A DNA stretch of 8,095 nucleotides from Candidatus Kuenenia stuttgartensis (GTDB taxonomy: Bacteria; Planctomycetota; UBA1135; UBA2386): assembly GCA_945861365.1 (NCBI GenBank), contig CAMAUH010000183.1, positions 1 through 8,095 on the forward strand, in the 5' to 3' direction. Positions 1 through 5,557 of the stretch are shown here, piece by piece (within the stretch, counting starts at the first letter, position 1; the number at the start of each line of letters is the position of its first letter). Made by a program: the position numbers and the translations under genes. The notes beneath the pieces are model-generated. The model made no database searches, was not told the origin of the DNA, and saw only the letters and a list, made by a program, of their open reading frames with translations.

Positions 1-455
1 ACGGTTACCTGCCGTGCGACCTGTTGCCGAAAGCCGACATCGCCTGCATGGCGGCCGGCGTCGAAGCGCGCGCCCCCTACCTCGAAGCCGACTTCGCGCC
101 GGTCGCCGCCGACCGCCGCACGCTGGGCAAGCGCCCGCTGCGCACCGCCTTCGCCGCCGAACTGCCGCCGGCGGTGCTGCAGCTGCGCAAGACCGGCTTC
201 GCCCTGCCGCTCGACCGCTGGTTCCGAGGGGAACTTCCCTGGCTCGACCTGCTCGCCGAGCCGCGCACGCAGCAGCGCCCACATCTGCGGCCAGGCGGCA
301 TCACCCAGGCCATCGAGTTGCACCGTTCCCGTCGCGCCGACCTCGGCCATGCCCTGTACCTGCTGGTCGCGGCGGAACTGTTCCTGCGCAGCCAGGAATC
401 GCCCGTCGGGGAAATCCCGGTCTCGGTACCGACCGCCCCCCGCGGTCGTGCGTAG
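1..455 (+). CDS. Asparagine synthase (glutamine-hydrolysing), C-terminal fragment, 5' end outside window
   Basis: The reading frame is open from base 3 and stops at 453-455 (TAG). About 150 residues are visible, all from the end of the ATP-dependent synthetase domain that amidates aspartate with ammonia delivered from glutamine. The recognisable family landmarks are GYLPCDLLPKAD (family form YLPDDLLxKxD), then MAAGVEARAPYLE (family MAxSLExRxPFLD), then KRPLRTAFAAELPPAVL, KTGFALPLDRWF and RGEL. The N-terminal glutaminase domain and the SGGxDS ATP-binding loop lie upstream of the window. A few positions depart from the usual consensus, for example C instead of D in YLPxD. Variants of this family also act in the synthesis of peptides and surface polysaccharides, so the substrate need not be free aspartate. 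The TTG at 24 is internal and not the true start. Confidence 0.9.
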   Translation, partial: GYLPCDLLPKADIACMAAGVEARAPYLEADFAPVAADRRTLGKRPLRTAFAAELPPAVLQLRKTGFALPLDRWFRGELPWLDLLAEPRTQQRPHLRPGGITQAIELHRSRRADLGHALYLLVAAELFLRSQESPVGEIPVSVPTAPRGRA

Positions 456-458
456 ACT
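453..458 (+). promoter_or_regulatory. Possible -10 element (TAGACT) for the small exported protein gene
   Basis: TAGACT matches the bacterial -10 consensus TATAAT at four of six positions and overlaps the stop codon of the asparagine synthase gene, about 42 nt before the next ATG. The same hexamer appears on the minus strand in the divergent gap near 1890. I see no convincing -35 box. The call rests on position and on the shared hexamer. Confidence 0.3.
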
Positions 459-500
459 CCGCGCCCTTCCGGAATCACCCGGAACGCAACCCCTACACAC

Positions 501-1022
501 ATGAAGAAGCTTCTCTCGTTCGTTCTCGCCGCCGCCCTCTGCGCGCCGGCCTTCGCCCAACGCGGTCCCAAGCTCGAGCAGTCGATCGCGATCGGCGACG
601 TGAAGATGTCGATGAACTACACGTCGATCAACTTCGCCGAAGGCAAGACCATGGCGGCCTTGATGAGCAAGGACGGCGCCCAGACCCGCGAGATGATGAA
701 CTCGCGCCAGTCCGGCCGCCCGATGGCCACGTTCACCACCACGGTCGAGTGCAAGTGCGGCGACGTGACGCTGGCCGCCGGCGAGCACAAGGTCTACTTC
801 ACGATCGGCGAAGACCTCGCCTGGAGCCTGAACTTCAAGTCGGGTGAGAAGGTGCAGACGGTCAAGCTGGCGCTGACGGACTCGGGCCACGAGAGCAAGC
901 AGCTGATGATGTGCCTGTACGCCGCCGACGGTGGCGCTGGCGTCTACCTCGCGTTCGGCAAGCTCTCGGGCGACATCAAGTTCACCGCCGCCGCCCCGGC
1001 GCCGAAGACCGAAGGCAAGTGA
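501..1022 (+). CDS. Small exported protein, probable DUF2911-like
   Basis: The product is 173 aa. Residues 1-20 (MKKLLSFVLAAALCAPAFAQ) form a clear signal peptide with likely cleavage after AFA, so the mature protein is expected outside the cytoplasmic membrane. The rest has no membrane segment. Residues 88-112 (DVTLAAGEHKVYF...LAWSLNF) followed by VKLALTDSGHESKQL and a late VYLAFGKLSGDIKF resemble the DUF2911 pattern (LxAGxYxLxxxxxxxxWxlxxn, then xLxLTDSxxxVexL, then a Leu/Trp-Gly-K strand). I know no biochemical function for that family. A CxC pair (C84, C86) and C138 could form disulfides. The tail is Ala/Pro/Lys rich. The start is the only ATG that gives the signal peptide; no Shine-Dalgarno sequence precedes it. 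It is convergent with the lipoprotein gene. Export is near certain; the family assignment is moderate. Confidence 0.8.
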   Translation: MKKLLSFVLAAALCAPAFAQRGPKLEQSIAIGDVKMSMNYTSINFAEGKTMAALMSKDGAQTREMMNSRQSGRPMATFTTTVECKCGDVTLAAGEHKVYFTIGEDLAWSLNFKSGEKVQTVKLALTDSGHESKQLMMCLYAADGGAGVYLAFGKLSGDIKFTAAAPAPKTEGK

Positions 1023-1024
1023 TC

Positions 1025-1043
1025 GAACCGGCTCCGCCGGTTC
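1025..1043. terminator. Perfect 8-bp hairpin between two convergent genes
   Basis: GAACCGGC and GCCGGTTC are exact reverse complements separated by TCC. The hairpin begins 2 nt after the stop codon of the plus-strand exported protein gene and overlaps the stop codon of the minus-strand lipoprotein gene (1042-1044). The position fits a two-way terminator. Neither side has a T run, so it is not a classical intrinsic terminator; it could stall polymerase or protect the 3' end of the RNA. Confidence 0.6.
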
Positions 1044-1878
1044 ACTGCGGCGGCAAGAAGCGCTGCAGGAACCGTGCGTCGAGCCGCGGCTCGGCCGACT
1101 CCACGGCGCCTGGCGCCGTGGACCTCGGCAGCGCGCTGTAGCGCGCAAGCAAGCGCTGGGCCCGGGAGCGATCCCCGCTCACGCACGCCAGCGTGAAGGC
1201 GTCGACCAGCAACTGCTCGTCGACGTGGGCCTCGCACAGCGATTCATGCACCTGCATCGCCGCCGCGCGATCGGCCAACGGCTCAGGAACGCCGCGCAGG
1301 ACCGCCGCGAGCTGTTTCGAGCCATTGCCGGTTTCGAAACGCTCCCCGACCGGCAGATGCGCGGAGATCGCGGCGAGCAGTTCGGCGACCGGTCCGCCGA
1401 CACCGCCCTGCACGAGAATGCGGTTCTCGGCGCCGAACGCCCGCCAACGCAGCAACACGATGGAGCATTCGGGAGAGAGCGAATCACCCTGCCGCGGGGC
1501 CATCGTCGCGATGCCGAGCCGGTCGAGCCGACGCGCGAAGGCACGCAGCGAGCCGGGCACCAATCGGTAGACCGACATGCGCTCGAACACCGGCAGCGCG
1601 ACGGTCGGCCCTGCCGTCGGATCGACCCGCCCGCGCAGCGATTCGGTGGCCGTTCCGTAGACGACGACGCCGTCGGCATACACGCGCAGACGGCGCTGCA
1701 CCTGCATGCCATCGAGACCGAGCGCCAACTGCTCGGCGTGGAACTCGAAGTCGGCCGGCGGCCACACCGAAGGCGTCAGGTTCTCGCTCGCACATGCAGC
1801 CAGCGCGAGCAGCGCAGCGACGCCGAGGGCACCATGGCACCGAGGGCTTTGCGAGGAAGTGTGATGAGCCGCGCGCAA
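1042..1878 (-). CDS. Predicted lipoprotein of unknown function
   Basis: The product is 278 aa. A lipoprotein signal is visible: basic residues R2 and R13, a hydrophobic stretch GALGVAALLALAAC, and the lipobox LAAC with the modified cysteine at residue 29. After cleavage the protein would begin CASEN and be lipid-anchored. I do not recognise the body. It has alternating hydrophobic strands (FEFHAEQLALGL, RRLRVYADGVVVYG) and the second half is Leu/Ala/Arg rich and probably helical. The start is TTG at 1878; an in-frame TAG lies only 12 nt upstream and no ATG or GTG occurs in frame before the lipobox, so TTG is the only practical choice. It is divergent from the XRE gene and convergent with the DUF2911-like gene. 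Four palindromes lie over or beside its 3' end. I trust it over competing plus-strand frames because of the lipobox and neat convergent packing. Confidence 0.75.
   Translation of the reverse strand: MRAAHHTSSQSPRCHGALGVAALLALAACASENLTPSVWPPADFEFHAEQLALGLDGMQVQRRLRVYADGVVVYGTATESLRGRVDPTAGPTVALPVFERMSVYRLVPGSLRAFARRLDRLGIATMAPRQGDSLSPECSIVLLRWRAFGAENRILVQGGVGGPVAELLAAISAHLPVGERFETGNGSKQLAAVLRGVPEPLADRAAAMQVHESLCEAHVDEQLLVDAFTLACVSGDRSRAQRLLARYSALPRSTAPGAVESAEPRLDARFLQRFLPPQ
1081..1146. repeat. Three consecutive perfect palindromes inside the 3' end of the lipoprotein gene
   Basis: Three exact inverted repeats follow one another: GAGCCGCGGCTC at 1081-1092; CCACGGCGCC, T, GGCGCCGTGG at 1101-1121; and GCGCGCT, GT, AGCGCGC at 1131-1146. 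They differ in sequence, so this is not a tandem repeat of one unit. With the terminator hairpin at 1025-1043 they make four palindromes in about 120 bp. They could fold in the lipoprotein mRNA near its end or stop readthrough from the left. In GC-rich DNA short palindromes occur by chance, but the 21-nt one is long. Confidence 0.6.
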
Positions 1879-1885
1879 GCGGCAG

Positions 1886-1894
1886 CTAGTCTAG
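1886..1894. promoter_or_regulatory. Symmetric CTAGTCTAG element, candidate bidirectional -10 promoter
   Basis: CTAG-T-CTAG is a 9-bp palindrome in the middle of the 23-bp gap between the divergent lipoprotein and XRE genes, with 7 nt on each side to the start codons (TTG at 1878, ATG at 1902). Read plus it holds TAGTCT (1887-1892), read minus TAGACT (1893-1888), both -10 like. Symmetric -10 regions that fire in both directions are known in bacteria. Start sites about 7 nt beyond would give nearly leaderless mRNAs. The alternative is an operator bound by the XRE protein; both may be true. Confidence 0.45.
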
Positions 1895-1901
1895 TTCGCC
1901 G

Positions 1902-2339
1902 ATGGTTCTCATCCACGAGAAGATCACTGCTCTGCTGGAGCAGCGTCGCCTCAAGAAGAGAGATCTGGCCCGGGCCCTGGGCGTGTCGCCGCAGACCGCG
2001 ACCGACATCTGCAAAGGCCGCTCGGCGATCACGCTGCCGCACCTGCGCAACCTGATCACCTTCTTCGAAGTGCGCGCCGAGTTCTGGCTCGACCACGACC
2101 GCCGGGTCCCCGAGGACATCGACCACCTCGCCTGCCGTGGCGCCGCCAACGCGCTGGCCCGCACCGGTCTGACCCAGGTGCACGACCCGGAACGCTTGCT
2201 GACCATGCTGCGCGGCTTCGTGCAGCGCCACCGCAGCGAGTTCCTGGTGACGTTCCCGGACCTCACCGCGGCCGAACGGCGCCTGCTCGGCCTCGCCGAG
2301 CCCAACGCGGGCAGCATCGGCCACATCGCCGGCGCATGA
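1902..2339 (+). CDS. XRE/Cro-C1 family helix-turn-helix regulator
   Basis: The product is 145 aa and presumably a cytoplasmic DNA-binding protein. The helix-turn-helix covers about residues 7-56: EKITALLEQRRLKKRDLARALGV, then a recognition helix SPQTATDICKGRSAIT, then LPHLRNLITFFEV. The following EFWLDHD is common just after the HTH in this family. Residues 65-145 are a charged extension with no domain I can name. No toxin gene is adjacent on either side, so a toxin-antitoxin role is not supported. The gene is divergent from the lipoprotein gene, 23 bp away, and so is likely to control itself and that neighbour. The next gene starts 60 bp downstream on the same strand. The ATG at 1902 lacks a Shine-Dalgarno sequence and sits 9 nt after a -10 like hexamer. 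Confidence 0.85.
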   Translation: MVLIHEKITALLEQRRLKKRDLARALGVSPQTATDICKGRSAITLPHLRNLITFFEVRAEFWLDHDRRVPEDIDHLACRGAANALARTGLTQVHDPERLLTMLRGFVQRHRSEFLVTFPDLTAAERRLLGLAEPNAGSIGHIAGA

Positions 2340-2399
2340 CATCGACATGACGAACGCAGCCGCGGGAAGGTTGCGAGCCACCGCGCCCATCGCCAGCAT

Positions 2400-3521
2400 G
2401 TGGGGATGATGTCGCCCGGCGCAGTGTCGCTCGTCCTGTTCTCCGCTTGTTCCGTCGCGTTGGCGCAAAAGGAACCGCTGGCGCCGACGCCGAAGTTCGA
2501 CATCAAGGCCGGCACGCCGGTCGAATCCCGCCCCGACGAGCCGCACCTGAAGAACGTGCGCATGCTGACGATCGACGGCGAGAACGCCGAGGCCTACTGG
2601 TCGAACGACGGCAAGAAGCTGATCTTCCAGCGCCGCGACGCGTCGATGACCGCCGACCAGATCTACGTGCTCGACCTCACCACCGGCGAACAACGCCAGG
2701 TCAGCACCGGCAAGGGCCGCACCACCTGCAGCTACTTCCTGCAGGGTGACAAGGCGATCGTGTTCGGCTCGACGCACCACCACGGCGATGCGCCGCCGGT
2801 CGTCAAGATGACCGGCCACGGCTACCAGTGGGCGGTGCACCAGGAGTACGACATCTTCGTCGCCAAGCCGGATGGCAGCCAGCTGAAGCAACTGACCACC
2901 GCGGTCGGCTACGACGCCGAAGCGACGGTCTGCCCGGTCACCGGCACGATCGTGTTCACGTCGGTGCGCGACGGCGACCTCGAGCTCTACACGATGGAGC
3001 CGGATGGCAGCAGCGTGACGCGCATCACCAACCGCCCGGGCTACGACGGCGGCGCGTTCTTCTCGCACGACGGCAAGCGACTGGTGCTGCGCTCGGCGTT
3101 CCCGAAGGACGCCGCGGCCGCCGCCGAGGACGCCAATCTGCTCGGCCAGCAGATCGTGCGCCCGTCGCTGATGGAGATCTGCGTCTGCGACCGCGACGGC
3201 AAGAACTTCCGCCAGCTGACCAAGAACGGCGCCGCCAACTTCGCGCCCTACTGGCTGCCGGACGACCGCCGCATCATCTTCGCGAGCAACTGGAAGGGCG
3301 TCGAACAGGCGGCGAAGGGCGGTGACCGCAAGGCGGCGCGGCGCTTCAACCTCTACCTGATGAACGACGACGGCAGCGGCCTCGAACAGGTCACCACCAG
3401 CGAGGAGTTCGACTCGTTCCCGATGTTCTCGCCGGACGGCAAGCACCTGGTCTGGGCGAGCAACCGCTACAACAAGAAGGAAGGCGAGACGAACCTGTTC
3501 GTCGCCGAGTGGGTCAACTGA
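2400..3521 (+). CDS. Exported PD40/WD40-like beta-propeller (TolB-like) protein
   Basis: The product is up to 373 aa. A signal peptide precedes cleavage after VALA (residues 18-22); LFSAC just before it is a poor lipobox because of the Phe, so cleavage by signal peptidase I is more likely. The mature protein has about six PD40 repeats, each with a strand ending in xDG(S/K), then a strand such as LIFQRR, IVFTSVR, LVLRSA, IIFASN or LVWASN. Typical turns are AKPDGSQLKQLT (155-166), EPDGSSVTRIT, DRDGKNFRQLT and NDDGSGLEQVT. HHHGD at 126-130 is a possible metal-binding loop. Such propellers bind proteins or ligands, or accompany peptidase domains; here no catalytic domain is fused, so the partner is unknown. 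Start choice is uncertain: GTG 2400, ATG 2406 or ATG 2409 are all in frame. Confidence 0.85.
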   Translation: MGMMSPGAVSLVLFSACSVALAQKEPLAPTPKFDIKAGTPVESRPDEPHLKNVRMLTIDGENAEAYWSNDGKKLIFQRRDASMTADQIYVLDLTTGEQRQVSTGKGRTTCSYFLQGDKAIVFGSTHHHGDAPPVVKMTGHGYQWAVHQEYDIFVAKPDGSQLKQLTTAVGYDAEATVCPVTGTIVFTSVRDGDLELYTMEPDGSSVTRITNRPGYDGGAFFSHDGKRLVLRSAFPKDAAAAAEDANLLGQQIVRPSLMEICVCDRDGKNFRQLTKNGAANFAPYWLPDDRRIIFASNWKGVEQAAKGGDRKAARRFNLYLMNDDGSGLEQVTTSEEFDSFPMFSPDGKHLVWASNRYNKKEGETNLFVAEWVN

Positions 3522-3523
3522 GG

Positions 3524-3558
3524 GGCCTGCGGCACGCGATCGCGCCCTTGTGCCGGCC
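3524..3558 (+). terminator. Imperfect long hairpin after the propeller gene
   Basis: GGCC and GGCAC on the left (3524-3535, with TGC bulged out) pair with GTGCC and GGCC on the right (3550-3558). The loop contains the 10-bp palindrome CGCGATCGCG (3535-3544). It follows the propeller stop codon immediately and ends just before the AT-rich promoter/operator of the sulfur operon, so it is well placed to insulate the two units. No T run follows, so terminator activity is inference. Confidence 0.45.
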
Positions 3559-3587
3559 ATATATTCAACTATATGGTTGAGCACATG
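3558..3587. promoter_or_regulatory. Operator dyad, probable binding site of the operon's ArsR-family repressor
   Basis: The core TCAACTATATGGTTGA (3565-3580) is a dyad with 14 of 16 positions symmetric: arms TCAAC/GTTGA and a TATA-like centre. Symmetry extends weakly outward to CAT/ATG at 3558-3560 and 3585-3587. ArsR-family repressors, including the persulfide sensors BigR and SqrR, bind AT-rich inverted repeats that overlap the promoter of their own operon. The site overlaps the likely transcription start and the first possible start codon, so a bound dimer would block initiation. The matching regulator is encoded at 7235-7603. The pairing is inferred from position. Confidence 0.6.
3560..3565 (+). 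promoter_or_regulatory. Candidate -10 element (TATATT) of the sulfur operon
   Basis: TATATT matches TATAAT at five of six positions and stands in a sudden AT-rich patch within very GC-rich DNA. It ends 7 nt before the ATG at 3573, the same spacing as in the divergent gap at 1886-1894, so transcription would start at or next to that ATG. No -35 box is visible at the expected distance. Confidence 0.45.
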
Positions 3588-5552
3588 AGTCCAACCCCCT
3601 TCCGCGCCGCTCTAGCCACCGCCACGCTGCTGGCCCTCGCGACGGCCCAGGACGCCGAGCGCGCCACCCACACCGACACCGCTTCGACCCCGCAGGTGTC
3701 GTTCGAAGCCAAGGGCGAAGGCTGGTTGTTGCGGCAGTACCAGCTCGGCTGCCTGTCGCTGCTCAGCTACCTGCTCGTCGTGGGCGACGAAGCTGTCGTC
3801 ATCGACCCGCAGCGCGATGTCGAGCACTACGAGAGCGACGCGAAGGAACTCGGCGCCCGCATCAAGCACGTGTGGCTGACCCACCCGCACGCCGACTTCG
3901 TGGCCGGCCACACCGAGCTGGCCCATCGCACCGGCGCCCAGATCGCCGTCAGCGCGCTCGCCAACGCCGCCTTCCCGCACCGCGCGCTGCAGGACGGCGA
4001 CCAGCTGCGAATCGGCAAGGTCACGTTGACGGCCTGGCTGACGCCGGGCCACACGCCGAACACGATGACGTTCCTGCTCGACGTGCCCGGCGAGGCGAGC
4101 AAGCCCGCGTTCGCACTGACCGGCGACACGCTGTTCGTCGGCAGCATCGGCCGCCCCGACCTGCTCGACGTGCCGCCCGCGGACCTGGCGGCCCAGTCGT
4201 TCGCGTCGGTGCAGCGCCTGAAGACCCTGCCCGACGCCACGGTGGTGCTGCCCGCACACGGTGCCGGCTCGCTGTGCGGCGCGCACCTGAGTCCCGAGAC
4301 GACGTCGACGATCGGCCGCGAGAAGGCGAGCAACCCATACCTGCAGATCCCGAGCCTGGCGACGTTCGTCGCGAACGTGATCAGCCACCAGCCGGTCGCA
4401 CCGCAGTACTTCGCGTTCAACGTCGAGATGAACCGCGTCGGGCCGCCGCTGGTCGAACGCACCACCACGCTGCCCCCCACGCTGGATGGTGCGGCCGTGC
4501 GCGAACTGCTGGCGAACGGCGGCTACGTGGTCGACCTGCGCGACCAGGTCACCTACGCCAAGGACCACGTCGAAGGCGCGATCAACGTCGCGCTGCGCGG
4601 CCGCCTCGACACGTGGACCGGCATCGTGGTCCCGTTCCAGGCCAAGCTGGTGCTGGTCGGCACGGACGCCGAAGTCCTCGAAGGCACCTTCCGGCTGCGC
4701 CGCATCGGGTTCGACCATGTGGCCGGCCGCCTGCCCGCGGATGTGCAGGCCTGGCGCGGCGCCGGGCTGACGGTGCGCCAGAGCAAGGTCCTGACCCCGA
4801 ACCAGCTGCACGCCCTGATGCAGAAGGGCCAGGAACCGCTGATCGTCGACGTGCGCAACGCCGAGGAGTACGAGGACCTGCGGCTCGGCGACGTCGGCAA
4901 CATCCCGATCACCGACAGCGCGCGCTTCACCAAGCTGCTCGCCAAGGGCACGCCGGTGGTGACCGTGTGCAACTCGGCATACCGCTCGAGCATGGCCATC
5001 GGCCTGCTGGAACGCGCCGGCTTCACCGACGTCGCCTCGCTCGATGGCGGAGTCGACGCGTGGATCGATGCCGGCCTGCCGACGAAAGGCCGCATGACCA
5101 AGAACACGGTCGCGGCGGTCAAACTGAGCCTGCCCGAGCCGATCGACGCCGCGATGCTGCAGAAGCAGCTGCTCGAACAACCCGGCAGCTACCACGTGGT
5201 CGACGTGCGCCCAGCCTGGCAGTTCGCCGAGTGGACGCTGCCCGGCGCCGTGAACGTGCAGTCCGAGGCACTCGCCGCGCACCTCGCCGCGCTGCCAGCC
5301 GACAGCCGCATCGTGCTGGTCGACCGCGATGGCAGCCACGCCTTCGCGCTCGCCGGGGCCCTGATGGCGCAGACGCCGGAGCGCCTGCTGCGCGTGCTGC
5401 ACGGCGGCCTGATCGCGTTCCATCGCGATGTCGTGCTCAGCGGCGCAGCTGCGCCGACCAGCCTCGCGCCGCCAGCTCCCGTCGCCCCCAACGCCGCGGC
5501 CGCGAAGTCACCTTCCCCGGCAACTCCCAAGAAGCGAAGCGCAGGCTGCTGA
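3573..5552 (+). CDS. Exported MBL-fold persulfide dioxygenase-like protein with three rhodanese domains
   Basis: The product is 659 aa from ATG 3573, or 655 from ATG 3585. Residues 5-26 (MSPTPFRAALATATLLALATAQ) look like a signal peptide, so it should act outside the cytoplasm. Residues 45-290 are an MBL fold: THPHADF (H104, H106, D108), H160 in TPGHTP, D185 in TGDTLF, GRPDL (193-197) and H229 in PAHG. The equivalents of H104, H160 and D185 bind iron in ETHE1-type persulfide dioxygenases, which oxidise glutathione persulfide to sulfite. Phe at 109 replaces the usual His, as I recall is common in rhodanese-fused members. Rhodanese domains follow at about 303-398, 408-503 and 525-620. Only the middle one has an active loop (CNSAYRS, C466); the first and third lack the cysteine. 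A flexible Ala/Pro/Ser tail ends KKRSAGC. It heads the operon, 5 nt before the next gene. The exact substrate is inference. Confidence 0.88.
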   Translation: MVEHMSPTPFRAALATATLLALATAQDAERATHTDTASTPQVSFEAKGEGWLLRQYQLGCLSLLSYLLVVGDEAVVIDPQRDVEHYESDAKELGARIKHVWLTHPHADFVAGHTELAHRTGAQIAVSALANAAFPHRALQDGDQLRIGKVTLTAWLTPGHTPNTMTFLLDVPGEASKPAFALTGDTLFVGSIGRPDLLDVPPADLAAQSFASVQRLKTLPDATVVLPAHGAGSLCGAHLSPETTSTIGREKASNPYLQIPSLATFVANVISHQPVAPQYFAFNVEMNRVGPPLVERTTTLPPTLDGAAVRELLANGGYVVDLRDQVTYAKDHVEGAINVALRGRLDTWTGIVVPFQAKLVLVGTDAEVLEGTFRLRRIGFDHVAGRLPADVQAWRGAGLTVRQSKVLTPNQLHALMQKGQEPLIVDVRNAEEYEDLRLGDVGNIPITDSARFTKLLAKGTPVVTVCNSAYRSSMAIGLLERAGFTDVASLDGGVDAWIDAGLPTKGRMTKNTVAAVKLSLPEPIDAAMLQKQLLEQPGSYHVVDVRPAWQFAEWTLPGAVNVQSEALAAHLAALPADSRIVLVDRDGSHAFALAGALMAQTPERLLRVLHGGLIAFHRDVVLSGAAAPTSLAPPAPVAPNAAAAKSPSPATPKKRSAGC

Positions 5553-5557
5553 ACGCC

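Noticed and set aside
931..2055. A 374-codon plus-strand frame opposite the lipoprotein gene
   Set aside because: It has no recognisable domain and is Arg/Gln rich, whereas the minus-strand frame has a proper lipobox and packs neatly between its neighbours.
1902..2339. Antitoxin of a toxin-antitoxin pair
   Set aside because: The HTH protein alone could suit a HigA-like role, but there is no small toxin-like gene next to it; the neighbours are a lipoprotein and a propeller.
1776..3584. A 602-codon open frame on the minus strand across the XRE and propeller genes
   Set aside because: It is antisense to two genes with clear HTH and PD40 signatures. Its translation is Val/Arg/Ala/His rich with no domain, as expected from the GC-rich complement.
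3612..5423. A 603-codon open frame on the minus strand opposite the dioxygenase gene
   Set aside because: The plus strand encodes recognisable MBL and rhodanese motifs throughout; the minus translation is a low-complexity Gln/Arg/Val/His product typical of an antisense shadow.
3573..5552. Glyoxalase II or beta-lactamase identity for the MBL domain
   Set aside because: The GDTLFVGSIGRPDL segment and the rhodanese fusion, together with YeeE and ArsR neighbours, fit the persulfide dioxygenase branch much better.
3872..5557. Upstream extension of the first YeeE/YedE frame by about 560 codons
   Set aside because: The frame is open only because stop codons are rare in this GC-rich DNA; the extension is Arg/Ala/Pro-rich and overlaps the dioxygenase. 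The transporter family begins at the ATG at 5558.
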